Assembly (NCBI GenBank): GCA_039714435.1
Contig: JBDLJJ010000113.1
Location: forward strand, 1 to 9,090
DNA from: JAZDDE01 sp039714435
Lineage (GTDB): Bacteria > Gemmatimonadota > Gemmatimonadetes > Palauibacterales > Palauibacteraceae
Direction: 5' to 3'
Length of the DNA: 9,090 nt
In this document: piece after piece, positions 1-7,800 of the stretch
How positions within the stretch are numbered: position 1 is the first letter of the stretch
Layout: the number at the start of each line of letters is the position of its first letter
Notes under the pieces: model-generated
What the model was told of the DNA's origin: nothing
The model's database searches: none
The model's input: the letters and a program-made list of their open reading frames with translations, nothing else
Translations under genes and position numbers: made by a program

Positions 1-1
1 G

Positions 2-268
2 CAGGGCTGGAAGACCCAGTGGTGGAGATCGGGAACGGGTCAGGCCGATCAGCCGGCCTTCGTAGACCCGAAAGGGCAGACCCACGCGGGGTTTCGCCGC
101 GTGCAACCCCAGCTGCCGCCCAATCCCGTGGCCTCGCTGGTAGAAGACACCAGCAGTCGCGGCGCCGATCCCGACTTTTCAACCGCCGGCGCACGCTGGA
201 AACGCGAGGCCGACATCCCGGACAGCGTCTACTTCACGGCTCTGGAGGCCGCCGAGGCTCCGGGATGA
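2..268 (+). CDS. C-terminal fragment of an unrecognised protein
   Basis: Only the end of this gene lies in the window: frame 2 is open from the first bases to a TGA at 266-268, giving 88 residues with no start needed here. The reading starts QGWKTQWWRSGTGQ and ends DSVYFTALEAAEAPG. Composition looks protein-like: mixed charge, several aromatics, high GC in third positions. The competing frame-1 reading is Arg/Gly-rich and looks like a GC-rich shadow, so frame 2 is preferred. No transmembrane segment, catalytic motif or family signature is recognised. A Pro/Gln-rich stretch (VQPQLPPNP) suggests an extended C-terminal tail. It converges on the permease gene at 468-2903 with a 199-nt gap, so it is in a separate transcription unit. 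Function unknown; that it is a real gene end is likely but rests on 267 nt only. Confidence 0.6.
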   Translation, partial: QGWKTQWWRSGTGQADQPAFVDPKGQTHAGFRRVQPQLPPNPVASLVEDTSSRGADPDFSTAGARWKREADIPDSVYFTALEAAEAPG

Positions 269-289
269 GGCTGGGCACCGGGCTGAGCA

Positions 290-316
290 GCGGCGCCGGA
301 GCCACTTGAGCGCCGC
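290..316. terminator. GC-rich hairpin in the 269-467 gap, possible terminator
   Basis: A perfect 7-bp inverted repeat, GCGGCGC (290-296) and GCGCCGC (310-316), encloses a 13-nt loop, 22 nt after the stop of the partial gene ending at 268. There is no T-run after either arm, so it is not a classical intrinsic terminator. It lies between two convergent genes, where a terminator is expected. The rest of 269-467 holds no supported gene, RNA or repeat. Confidence 0.3.
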
Positions 317-467
317 GGGCACCTCCAGCCTACTCCGCGGGTTCCGGTGAACAACCATCCTGCCACTTACAGGTAGACCGCCTCCGGGCACCCCGCAGGC
401 ATAAATCTCGCCGCTTCGTCGCTCGCCGTCTCGTCTGCCGGCAAACGCGCCGCAGGCCGCCGCTTGC

Positions 468-2903
468 TCAGCCCGGAGTCAGCGCCACCGCCGGATTGAT
501 CCGCGTTACGCGCCTGGCCGGAATGAACGTGGCCAGCAGTCCAACCAGAACGAGAGCCAGAACCACCGTAGCGAAGATGATCGGATCTCGTGGATCTACA
601 TCGTAGAGGAAGCGTGCCAGTCCCAGCGTAAGCAGCATGGCAAGACCGATCCCGATCGTAATTCCGACGGCCAGCTGCGTCAGCCCGCGACGCATAGCCA
701 GCCGAATCAGCTTGCCGTTGTGGGCCCCGAGCGCCATCCGGATTCCCATTTCTCGCTCGCGCTGCTTGACGCTGAACGACATCACGCCGTACAGACCTGC
801 TGAGGCAAGGAACAGAGCCACGAAACCGAAGGCCATGAACAGGGTTCCGAAGGTCCGGTAGAACCAGGTCTGTTGCTTAACGACATCGGTCATGGAAATA
901 GCATCGTAGATGGGCAGATTAGAGTCCAGCTTCATTACCGTCTCACGCACTGCCGAGGTCAGCGCCATCGGGTCCCCGCCTGCGCGAAGTGCGATACTCA
1001 CGCGGCCTCCCAGAATCTCTCCGCTCTGCGCAACCGGAACGTAGTAGCCGGCAGGGTCGGCCTCGTTATTTCCGAAGCCTTCCATTTTGAGGTCCGGAAC
1101 CACTCCGACCACCGTGAGCCACTCCGTCTCGACGTTCCGCTGGCGAATCTTCATACGCCGTCCGAGAGGTTCCCTACCCGCGAAGAAGCGTTCCACGAAA
1201 CTGGTGTTCACGATCGCAACGCCCAGATTGTCCAGGTGGTCGGAAAACTCGAAGGCCCGCCCCTCTAGAACTGGTGTCTCGAACGTGGCGAAATAGCCTG
1301 GAGTAACTATGCCCTCTCTGGCGCGCGGATAATCGTCTTCCGTCGGGTAGCTTTCACCCTCGAGCTCGAATTCCCGGGTGCCGTTGCCCGAGGCCGGTAG
1401 GCCGTCGGACAGAGTAGCCGCCGCCGCGCCCGGCATTTCCTGCAGATTGCGGAGCAGGAGCTCATAAAAACTGGTTCTATTCTCGGCCTCAGGATAGTCG
1501 GCTGAGGGGAGATTCATGCGAGCCGTGAAAACATCGTCGATCGCGAACGGCATATCTACGGTTCTCAGCTTGACGACGCTTCCGATCATGAGTCCGGCCG
1601 CAATGAGCAGTGCGCACGAGAGGGCCACCTCACCCATTACGATGGCGGACGTGATGCGGCCCATTCGCAGACCCGACGACCCGCGACCCTCTTCCTTGAG
1701 ATTTTCGCTCATTCCCGCGCCGGTCGACCGTATGGCCGGGAGTAGCCCGGCAGCGACAGCCGACAGAACCGTGATGCCGATCACGAACAGAATCACCGTG
1801 CTGTCCATACCGAACGTCATCCAGAACGGCGGCGGATTGGCCTCGAGGCTTCGGTCGAACCATCCGATACCAGCGAGGCCTATGAGCACACCCAGCGAGG
1901 CCCCGACGAACGACAGGATCCCGACTTCGGTCAGCATCTGCCGAACGATTCGGCCACGCCCGGCCCCGAGCGCGCTCCGAATGGCCACCTCTTTTTCACG
2001 TACCGCGGCTCTGGCGAACAGAAGGTTAGCCACGTTGGCGCAGGCGATGAGAAGCACACCAAACACCGCGGCGAGCATCGTCAGCAGTAGAGCGCTGATC
2101 CCATCATCGAGAACGAAGTCGGCCCACGGCTCTACAATCGTTGTGTATCCCTCGTTGGTCTCCGGGAACTCCTGCTCCGCACGTCTGGCCAGGGTAGCGA
2201 ACTCGGCTGCCGCCTGATCCCGATCCACTCCATCCTTCAGCCGCCCGAAGCCGGGATACCGTCCACCTTCACCGCGCTCCTGCTCGGCGGTGTTTATCTC
2301 CAGGGGCGTCCACAGTTCGGCTTCGATCGGAAACTTGAATCCTTCCGGCGCTACCCCGATGATGGTCATCACCGTTCCGTTCGCCTTCACCGTCCGGCCC
2401 AGAACGTCGGACGACCCTTCAAACCGTTCTTGCCAGGCGTTGTGGCCCAGAATGACCACCGGGTCGGCTCCCGGATCGTCTTCCTGAGCAGCGAAGCCTC
2501 GGCCCAGCTGCGGCCGCACGCGCAGAACGTCGAACATGTTGGCGGTGACCCGCGCGCCGATGTACCGCTCGGGCTCACCGTCGGTTCCGACGACATTGAA
2601 AGCGGTCTGATCCCACAGGCCCAGATCGAAGAGAGTGGTCTGCTCCTGCTTCCAGTCCGCGTACTCGTGCCGGTTGACTCCGTTGCGATCGATGTCGCGG
2701 GCGGGATTCGTCATCCAAACGGACACCAGCCGGTCAGCCTCTTCGAAGGGAAGCCCCTTGTACATGGCTCCGTTCACGATGCTGAATACCATGGCCGTGA
2801 GACCGATGCCCAGGGCAAACGTCACGACCGCAATCCCCGACAGTAGCGGCGTCTTTATGAGCATGCGGAAACCGTACCGCAGATCCTTGAGCAATCCTTC
2901 CAT
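468..2903 (-). CDS. ADOP-family FtsX/MacB-like ABC transporter permease
   Basis: An 811-residue inner-membrane permease with the duplicated MacB/FtsX plan. It opens with the ADOP head DLRYGFRML (7-15) and TM1 (about 22-44). Periplasmic MacB-like core 1 follows (about 45-268), then an FtsX domain with TMs near 270-297, 327-349 and 368-393, TM5 at 420-446, core 2 (about 447-684), and a second FtsX domain with TMs near 686-712, 741-766 and 776-796. Paired cytoplasmic coupling motifs are EKEVAIRSALGAGRGRIV (303-320) and REREMGIRMALGAHNGKLI (715-733). The end PARRVTRINPAVAL (796-809) is typical of the family, as is the length. Such proteins usually partner a separate MacB-type ATPase for export of lipids, peptides or drugs; none is encoded here, and the substrate is unknown. 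ATG 2903 is chosen because the ADOP head starts there and GGAGGAGG lies 8 nt upstream. The frame stays open to 3203, but that extra 100 residues is Pro/Arg/Ser-rich and implausible. Confidence 0.93.
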   Translation of the reverse strand: MEGLLKDLRYGFRMLIKTPLLSGIAVVTFALGIGLTAMVFSIVNGAMYKGLPFEEADRLVSVWMTNPARDIDRNGVNRHEYADWKQEQTTLFDLGLWDQTAFNVVGTDGEPERYIGARVTANMFDVLRVRPQLGRGFAAQEDDPGADPVVILGHNAWQERFEGSSDVLGRTVKANGTVMTIIGVAPEGFKFPIEAELWTPLEINTAEQERGEGGRYPGFGRLKDGVDRDQAAAEFATLARRAEQEFPETNEGYTTIVEPWADFVLDDGISALLLTMLAAVFGVLLIACANVANLLFARAAVREKEVAIRSALGAGRGRIVRQMLTEVGILSFVGASLGVLIGLAGIGWFDRSLEANPPPFWMTFGMDSTVILFVIGITVLSAVAAGLLPAIRSTGAGMSENLKEEGRGSSGLRMGRITSAIVMGEVALSCALLIAAGLMIGSVVKLRTVDMPFAIDDVFTARMNLPSADYPEAENRTSFYELLLRNLQEMPGAAAATLSDGLPASGNGTREFELEGESYPTEDDYPRAREGIVTPGYFATFETPVLEGRAFEFSDHLDNLGVAIVNTSFVERFFAGREPLGRRMKIRQRNVETEWLTVVGVVPDLKMEGFGNNEADPAGYYVPVAQSGEILGGRVSIALRAGGDPMALTSAVRETVMKLDSNLPIYDAISMTDVVKQQTWFYRTFGTLFMAFGFVALFLASAGLYGVMSFSVKQREREMGIRMALGAHNGKLIRLAMRRGLTQLAVGITIGIGLAMLLTLGLARFLYDVDPRDPIIFATVVLALVLVGLLATFIPARRVTRINPAVALTPG

Positions 2904-2911
2904 GTCCCCGG

Positions 2912-2919
2912 CCTCCTCC
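2912..2919 (-). promoter_or_regulatory. Shine-Dalgarno of the ADOP permease
   Basis: The minus-strand sequence GGAGGAGG (CCTCCTCC on plus) ends 8 nt before ATG 2903. It strongly favours this start over the upstream in-frame ATGs at 2948 and 3203. Confidence 0.8.
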
Positions 2920-2994
2920 ACGGCTGTCTGTACGCGCGTGCTTCCCATACGCTGCCGCTCGCGTCGAAGTTTCGGCTTGAAGCCTCGGCCCGCC

Positions 2995-2999
2995 GGAGG
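2995..2999 (+). promoter_or_regulatory. Shine-Dalgarno deciding the GTG start at 3008
   Basis: GGAGG at 2995-2999 ends 8 nt before GTG 3008, an ideal spacing. The alternative in-frame ATGs at 3035 and 3041 have no comparable purine-rich site. This supports the GTG start, although the protein-family match only begins near residue 12. Confidence 0.6.
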
Positions 3000-3007
3000 T
3001 TGACTAT

Positions 3008-4864
3008 GTGGCCGCGGCGGATCTACGCTATGGCATGCGCATGCCGTCGCTGATCCACCTGAGAGCCGCAGCGGGCGCCGCCTTCCGGCGCTTCCCCGTG
3101 GTGCTGATCGTGACGATCCTGGCCACGGTGGCGGGAATCGTTCTGGCGCAGGGCGAGGACGAGGCAGTTCGCTACCTTCTGGCAGCACTCCTCGGCATCC
3201 CACTTCTGATTTCGGCCAATCTTGCTTCAGAATCTGGAAGCGGCCGCAGGCTGGGCCTGAGGCTGGTTTCGCTCGCGATCATCGGGTTGCTGTTCTGGCG
3301 CTGGCCGGCCTGGTCCGAGCAGGTTCGGGTGCTTCGCTATCTACAGCTCAGCCTGGCGGCACATCTCCTCGTCGCCTTTCTCCCCTATCTCAGACGTAAC
3401 GAGCCGAACGGATTCTGGCAGTACAACCGCGCCCTGCTTATCCGATTTGTGACTGCGGTGCTGTACTCCGCCGTGCTGTTTGTCGGACTCGTGATCGCGC
3501 TGGTGGCGTTCGACAACCTGTTTGGCGTGGACGTGGACGGGGAAGCGTACGGCACGCTGTTCATGCTGCTGGCGATTCTGTTCAACACCTGGTTCTTCCT
3601 GGCGGATCTTCCTGCCGATCTGCCCGCGCTGGAGCAGGAAACGAGTTATCCAAAAGGGCTCAAGGTGTTCTCGCAGCACGTGCTGATGCCCCTCGTCTCC
3701 GTATACCTGCTCATGCTGACCGCGTATCTGGGCAAGGTGGTGATCACGACGACCTGGCCGGACGGCTGGATCGGACTCCTGGTGTCCAGCGTGGCCGCGG
3801 TGGGAATCCTGTCATTGCTTCTGATTCATCCCGTTCGGGACGACCCCGGGAACCGCTGGATCGGCACCTATGCGAGGGGGTTCTGGCTTGCCATGATCCC
3901 CTCGATCATCATGCTGCTGCTCGCCATCTGGAAACGGATCGACCAGTACGGAATCACCGAGCCCCGCTACATTCTGGTCATTCTGGCCCTGTGGCTCGCG
4001 GTCATGGCCGTCCTGTTCATAGTCAACCGCGACCAGAATATCCTGATTATTCCGGCCACTCTGTGCGCTCTGGCTCTGGCGACGGTGGCCGGACCGTGGA
4101 GCGCATACGACGTTTCACTGCGCGACCAGACTTCCAGGCTCGCCGACCTGCTTCGCAGCAACGGCATGCTGGTGGAGGGGCGAATCCAGGCTCCCGATGA
4201 CGCGGTCGGATTCGAGGACCGTAAGGAGATCGGGGCGGTTCTCACCTATCTGGGCCGGACGCACGGCATGAGTTCCGTGCTGGGCTGGTACGGCGACTCG
4301 TTCCCGGAGGCCGATTCGGTGAGCGTAGAGCCCGTAAAGAAGTGGCAGGCGCAGTCTCAGGCTGGCCGGATGCTGAAGGGCCTGGGCGTCGATCCGGTAG
4401 ACCCGAATATGCGGTTCGGAGACGATCCCTGGTTCAACTATCATGTCCTGCCCCAGGAATACCAGAAGGCGGTGGTGATCTCCGGCTACGACTATGCCGT
4501 GGAATGGCACTGGGGGGGAGGTGCGACAGGCCAGTTTGCGGTTGGGGCGGATACGCTGACCATCGATCTTGATGCCGGGAATCAAACTCTACGTTTGGGA
4601 ATCGCGCGCGGGCCATCCGTTTCACTCGATCTCACGGAGCTTCTATCCGAATTGCAGCCCGGCGAGAGACACGCTACCAGCGCCGCGGTGCCGCCCGAGC
4701 TGCTTCGGATCACGGCGCAGACCGACGGGCTACGAGTGCTCGCGGTGGGCCGGCAGCTTTCAGGCCGAATCTCGGACGGGGAGCCCGTATTCACGGCATT
4801 TGATGCTCGATACTACATCGCCTACGATCCGGGTGAGCCTGCAGTACAGCCCACAGCGCCATAG
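3008..4864 (+). CDS. DUF4153-type polytopic membrane protein
   Basis: A 618-residue integral membrane protein of unknown biochemical role. Hydrophobic segments appear near residues 28-46, 53-70, 81-97, 109-126, 142-170, 180-199, 224-243, 252-273, 290-307, 319-338 and 344-362, about eleven in all. Family-like motifs include FLPYLRRNEPNGFWQYNRAL (124-143), FNTWFFLADLP (192-202), YPKGLKVFSQHVLMPLVSVY (214-233), WPDGWIG (250-256), HPVRDDPGNRWI (274-285) and RIDQYGITEPRYI (310-322). I recognise this as the DUF4153 pattern from memory; no search was run. Residues 363-618 look soluble, with a Gly/Trp patch HWGGGATGQFAVG (501-513) and beta-rich predicted character. GTG 3008 is preferred for its Shine-Dalgarno; ATG 3035 or 3041 are alternatives. 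The first 12 residues (AAADLRYGMRM after the start) resemble an ADOP permease head rather than DUF4153. It is divergent from the ADOP permease and convergent, 21 nt apart, with the NTPase gene. Confidence 0.85.
   Translation: MAAADLRYGMRMPSLIHLRAAAGAAFRRFPVVLIVTILATVAGIVLAQGEDEAVRYLLAALLGIPLLISANLASESGSGRRLGLRLVSLAIIGLLFWRWPAWSEQVRVLRYLQLSLAAHLLVAFLPYLRRNEPNGFWQYNRALLIRFVTAVLYSAVLFVGLVIALVAFDNLFGVDVDGEAYGTLFMLLAILFNTWFFLADLPADLPALEQETSYPKGLKVFSQHVLMPLVSVYLLMLTAYLGKVVITTTWPDGWIGLLVSSVAAVGILSLLLIHPVRDDPGNRWIGTYARGFWLAMIPSIIMLLLAIWKRIDQYGITEPRYILVILALWLAVMAVLFIVNRDQNILIIPATLCALALATVAGPWSAYDVSLRDQTSRLADLLRSNGMLVEGRIQAPDDAVGFEDRKEIGAVLTYLGRTHGMSSVLGWYGDSFPEADSVSVEPVKKWQAQSQAGRMLKGLGVDPVDPNMRFGDDPWFNYHVLPQEYQKAVVISGYDYAVEWHWGGGATGQFAVGADTLTIDLDAGNQTLRLGIARGPSVSLDLTELLSELQPGERHATSAAVPPELLRITAQTDGLRVLAVGRQLSGRISDGEPVFTAFDARYYIAYDPGEPAVQPTAP
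3032..3045. repeat. 14-bp perfect palindrome at the DUF4153 gene start
   Basis: GGCATGCGCATGCC is its own reverse complement. It covers both alternative ATG start codons (3035 and 3041) of the plus-strand gene. It could be an operator or mRNA hairpin near the start, but one such palindrome is roughly what chance allows in 9 kb. Confidence 0.35.
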
Positions 4865-4885
4865 CCGCGGGTCGTACGCCCGGTA
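4865..4885. other. Short convergent gap
   Basis: Only 21 nt separate the TAG of the DUF4153 gene from the TGA of the NTPase gene on the other strand. A weak GGG/CCC pairing around the palindromic CGTACG (about 4869-4881) is present without a T-run. I see no convincing terminator, so the two transcripts probably overlap. Confidence 0.5.
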
Positions 4886-7800
4886 TCAGTAGAGGATGTG
4901 GCTGGCCCGCAGGTGTTCGCTGATCGGGTGCACCAGCAGCCGGCGCACACGGTAGGTCGCGTCGGGGTCCACGATGGTGGCCGCTTCACCGTTCCGCTGA
5001 GTGCGCGCGATCAGATACCAGTCCACCAGAGACTCGAGAATGCGCACGCCTTCCGCGAGTGGCAGCCGGAGCAGTTCGGCCAACTCGCGGGCGCTGAGCG
5101 CGGTGTGTTCGAGAAGCGCCTTGAGAGCGAAACGCTGTGTCTGCTCGAGCTCGCTCAGCCGCTGAAAATCGAGGCCCTTGATCGGTTTGACCCGGAGCAC
5201 GTCCGCGGTTTCGTCGAAGCTGGTTGAACGCAGCCAGTAAAAGATGGCCAGCACAGGATGACGGCCGCTGACGCGGGTCAGGCGGTCGAAGTAGTCGCTG
5301 CGCAGGCTGGCCTGGCGTTCCTCCTCCGTGCGGGCCCGCCGCAGCCGGCGGCGCAGCAGAGGGTTGATCAGCTCCGGCTGCTCGAAGCGCAGCGGCAGGC
5401 CACTGAGCACATGTCGAACCGTGATCAGCTCTTCGACCTCCTTTCGGCCGAACTCCGACAGCTGTCGCACCTCGGGCAGGTGGGCCGCAAACCCGCTCGT
5501 GCGTTCGAGGAAGTCCCACCCCGGCTGACACATCGTGCACACCCACATCATGACCGGGTCGGTGCGAGACATGAGCGAAAAAAGTCCCTCGATTACGGCT
5601 CGCCCGGCCACCGAGCGCTTATACGTAAACTCCAGGTTTTCAATCACACAGAGGGCTGGTTTCTCGCTCGGGCGCGCCAGTATCGCCTCGGCCAGAGCCT
5701 CGAGCGAAGCCTCGGGTACGTCACTGAGGCCCAGCGCTTCGCCGAGCCTCTGGACCAGCTCGCGTTCCTCATTGCAGCGCCGGTCCAGGCGCACCATGGC
5801 CGTGTCTACCTCCTGGCCCAGCTCGGATATTACTCGTCCGACAAGACTCGTCCGGCCGCTGCCGTGCGGTCCGACGATCAAGAACGGCCGCGTACGGCCC
5901 TCGGCCCGCCGGGCCAGGTGGGTCCTGTAGGCTTCCAGGTCTCCGTCACGGCCCACCAGGACAGAGGTGTCGGACACGGGCCGCCGGGCAAACAGGCGCC
6001 GATAGACCAGCGGGAGGCTCTCCATCAGCTCGTTGAAGCCCGCTACCGCCTCGACAGTGGCTGAAAAACGGTCCGCCGCGTCAGCGCCGCTGGCTCCGAC
6101 CGCGCTGCGGCCGAAGTTGAGTAGCCAGCGCGCCCCCGCCGCAGTTCGGCGTCTCACCGCGGCAAACCAGGCTGCGGCTGCGGACAGGCCTCTCCTGCCG
6201 GCGATTACTGTCCTGCGCCAGGCCGAGGCCGCGCGCGCGCGCAGGTCGTCGAACTGCTCCTGGACGCCCGATTCGACCGCCAGCCGGTCCAGCAGCCGTC
6301 CCTCGGCCTTGTCGAAGGCCGCCGCTGCCAGGGCCGCGAAATCTGCGGCAGCCCGCCGGAGCGGGCCGGCCAATTCCGTGCACTGGTCCTTGCCACTCCG
6401 GATCGCGTTCAGGGCCAGCTCTCGCGCCGCGGCCGCATCGGGCGTTCCAGCCGGGCCGCTCTCGCCCTCGGTCTCCGAAACAGAATCGGCCTCATCGGTA
6501 TCCGCCTCCAGGTCGCCCTGTTCGCCCCGCAGTTCCTCCCTGGCCGCGGCGTATCCGTAGGCCAGCATGCCGGCCAGCTCCCCGAGCAATTCATCGGCGC
6601 GGCCTGCGGCCTCGACGGCCACGCGGGTCGAGTCACCGATCTTCTGCAGCACCAGGGCATCGAGCGCCTGCCGGCTCACCTGGCGTGGCCGAACGATCTT
6701 GACCGTTCCGTCAGGCCGAACGTTCTCATCCGAGCCGGATGGCGGGACATGCAGCTCCAGTGACTCCGGTAGTGAACCCAGGTCATCCACGAGCCGATCG
6801 AGGGCGGACCGGACCACCGCTTGAGCGGTCAGCTCCAGCGACTGCTCCTCGTTGTCGGTATAGGTGCGCGCCACCACAGAACCGCCCCCGCTCAGAACCG
6901 GGTTCAGGCCCGGTTCGTCGGCGAGCGCGTCCAGGGCATCAGCCGAATCGCCGGCGCTCTCAAAGGCCGATTCAGTGGCCAACTCCAGGTCATCGAGATT
7001 GGAGCGAGTGGTGTCCAGGCGAACCAGCACCGACCGTAGTGTCGCGTCGACTACGCCGCGGACGACCGCTTCCCGGGCTGTATGAAGGCTCTCCGCCGTC
7101 GCCAGCAGACCTGTCGTGAATTGAAGCCGCGCATTGGCGATTCGGTGCCATGACGTCCACTCGTCCTCCGTCTCCGCCTCAGAGTTTTCGGCGAAACTAG
7201 CGCCTCCCCAGCCGGCCTCGGCCGTAATTCCTCGAGCCGCCGCGTCGCTGGTGCGCAGGGGTGCCATGAAAGTGCCGGAACGCTCTGCTTCCCAGACCAG
7301 AGCGGCCTGCGCGTCTCCAGCCGCCTGAGTCATTTCCTGCTCGATCAGTTCGAAGGGCCGTACTTCCGCCGCTGCCGCGAGTGCGGCGTCCAGCGTGAGG
7401 ACGCCCTCCGCTACGGTCACGGCTTCCGGTCCCGGTTCCGGCGCGGATTCCGGTTCTGCTGGCGCGGATTCCGGTCCCGGCCCCGATTCCGGGCCCGGCA
7501 CGGGTTCCGTTTCCGAATCCCTGAACTCTGGCGCGAGCGAGTATGGCGGGAGCCACAGCGGGTCGACGGAGGGAATGATGGCGCGCGCCCAATCGTGAAC
7601 AGCCAGTTCAACAAGCGCGATCGGCTCCGCGCAGGCCTGGTACCAGCCATCCAGGACCGGACCAAACGCATGGGGCAGTCTCCGCTCCGCGTGGTCTTCA
7701 CCGAGCGCACGGAGCGGTATGGCCTGCATGCGGGGCTTCCGGCTCAGCCACCTGGCGACCCGCGCCCTCCACTTCCGCAGCCTGGTTGCCGTACCATCAG

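Larger units (their letters stand above)
2904..3007. promoter_or_regulatory. Divergent intergenic region between ADOP permease and DUF4153 gene
   Basis: These 104 nt separate the two divergent starts and must carry or overlap both promoters. No convincing -35/-10 pair is visible in either direction. Two small dyads lie next to each other: CGAA-GT-TTCG (2965-2974) and GGCTT-G-AAGCC (2974-2984). Either could be an operator half, but both are short enough to occur by chance. A TTGACT at 3000-3005 with a poor TACGCT 18 nt later (3024-3029) would place transcription at about 3035, giving a nearly leaderless message. This is weak. Confidence 0.45.

Noticed and set aside
19..309. 96-codon plus-strand open frame
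   Set aside because: Arg/Gly-rich shadow of the more protein-like frame 2, which ends at 268.
179..391. 70-codon minus-strand open frame in the left gap
   Set aside because: No ribosome-binding site or recognisable motif; it overlaps the partial gene antisense and has shadow-like composition.
1516..2217. 233-codon open frame antisense to the ADOP permease
   Set aside because: Ser/Pro/Arg/Thr-rich shadow of a strongly supported gene in GC-rich DNA.
3000..3029. TTGACT...TACGCT as a promoter of the DUF4153 gene
   Set aside because: The -10 matches only 3 of 6 positions and it would place transcription after the best ribosome-binding site; too weak to call as a separate feature.
2904..3203. 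Extra 100-residue N-terminal extension of the ADOP permease
   Set aside because: It is Pro/Arg/Ser-rich, overlaps the start of the divergent DUF4153 gene, and lies before a family-typical ADOP head that has its own strong Shine-Dalgarno at 2912-2919.
4512..4518. Run of seven G as a possible frameshift
   Set aside because: The reading frame continues unbroken on both sides and encodes a plausible Trp-Gly-Gly-Gly patch.
5258..6064. 268-codon open frame antisense to the NTPase domain
   Set aside because: It covers the Walker A and B region of a real domain on the other strand; Gln/Arg/Pro-rich composition with no motif.
6230..6242. 13-nt alternating CG run, possible Z-DNA or slippage site
   Set aside because: It simply encodes Arg-Ala-Arg-Ala in a GC-rich gene, and the frame is intact.
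6033..6560. 175-codon Ala/Ser/Arg-rich plus-strand open frame
   Set aside because: Antisense shadow of the Ala-rich helical region of the NTPase gene.
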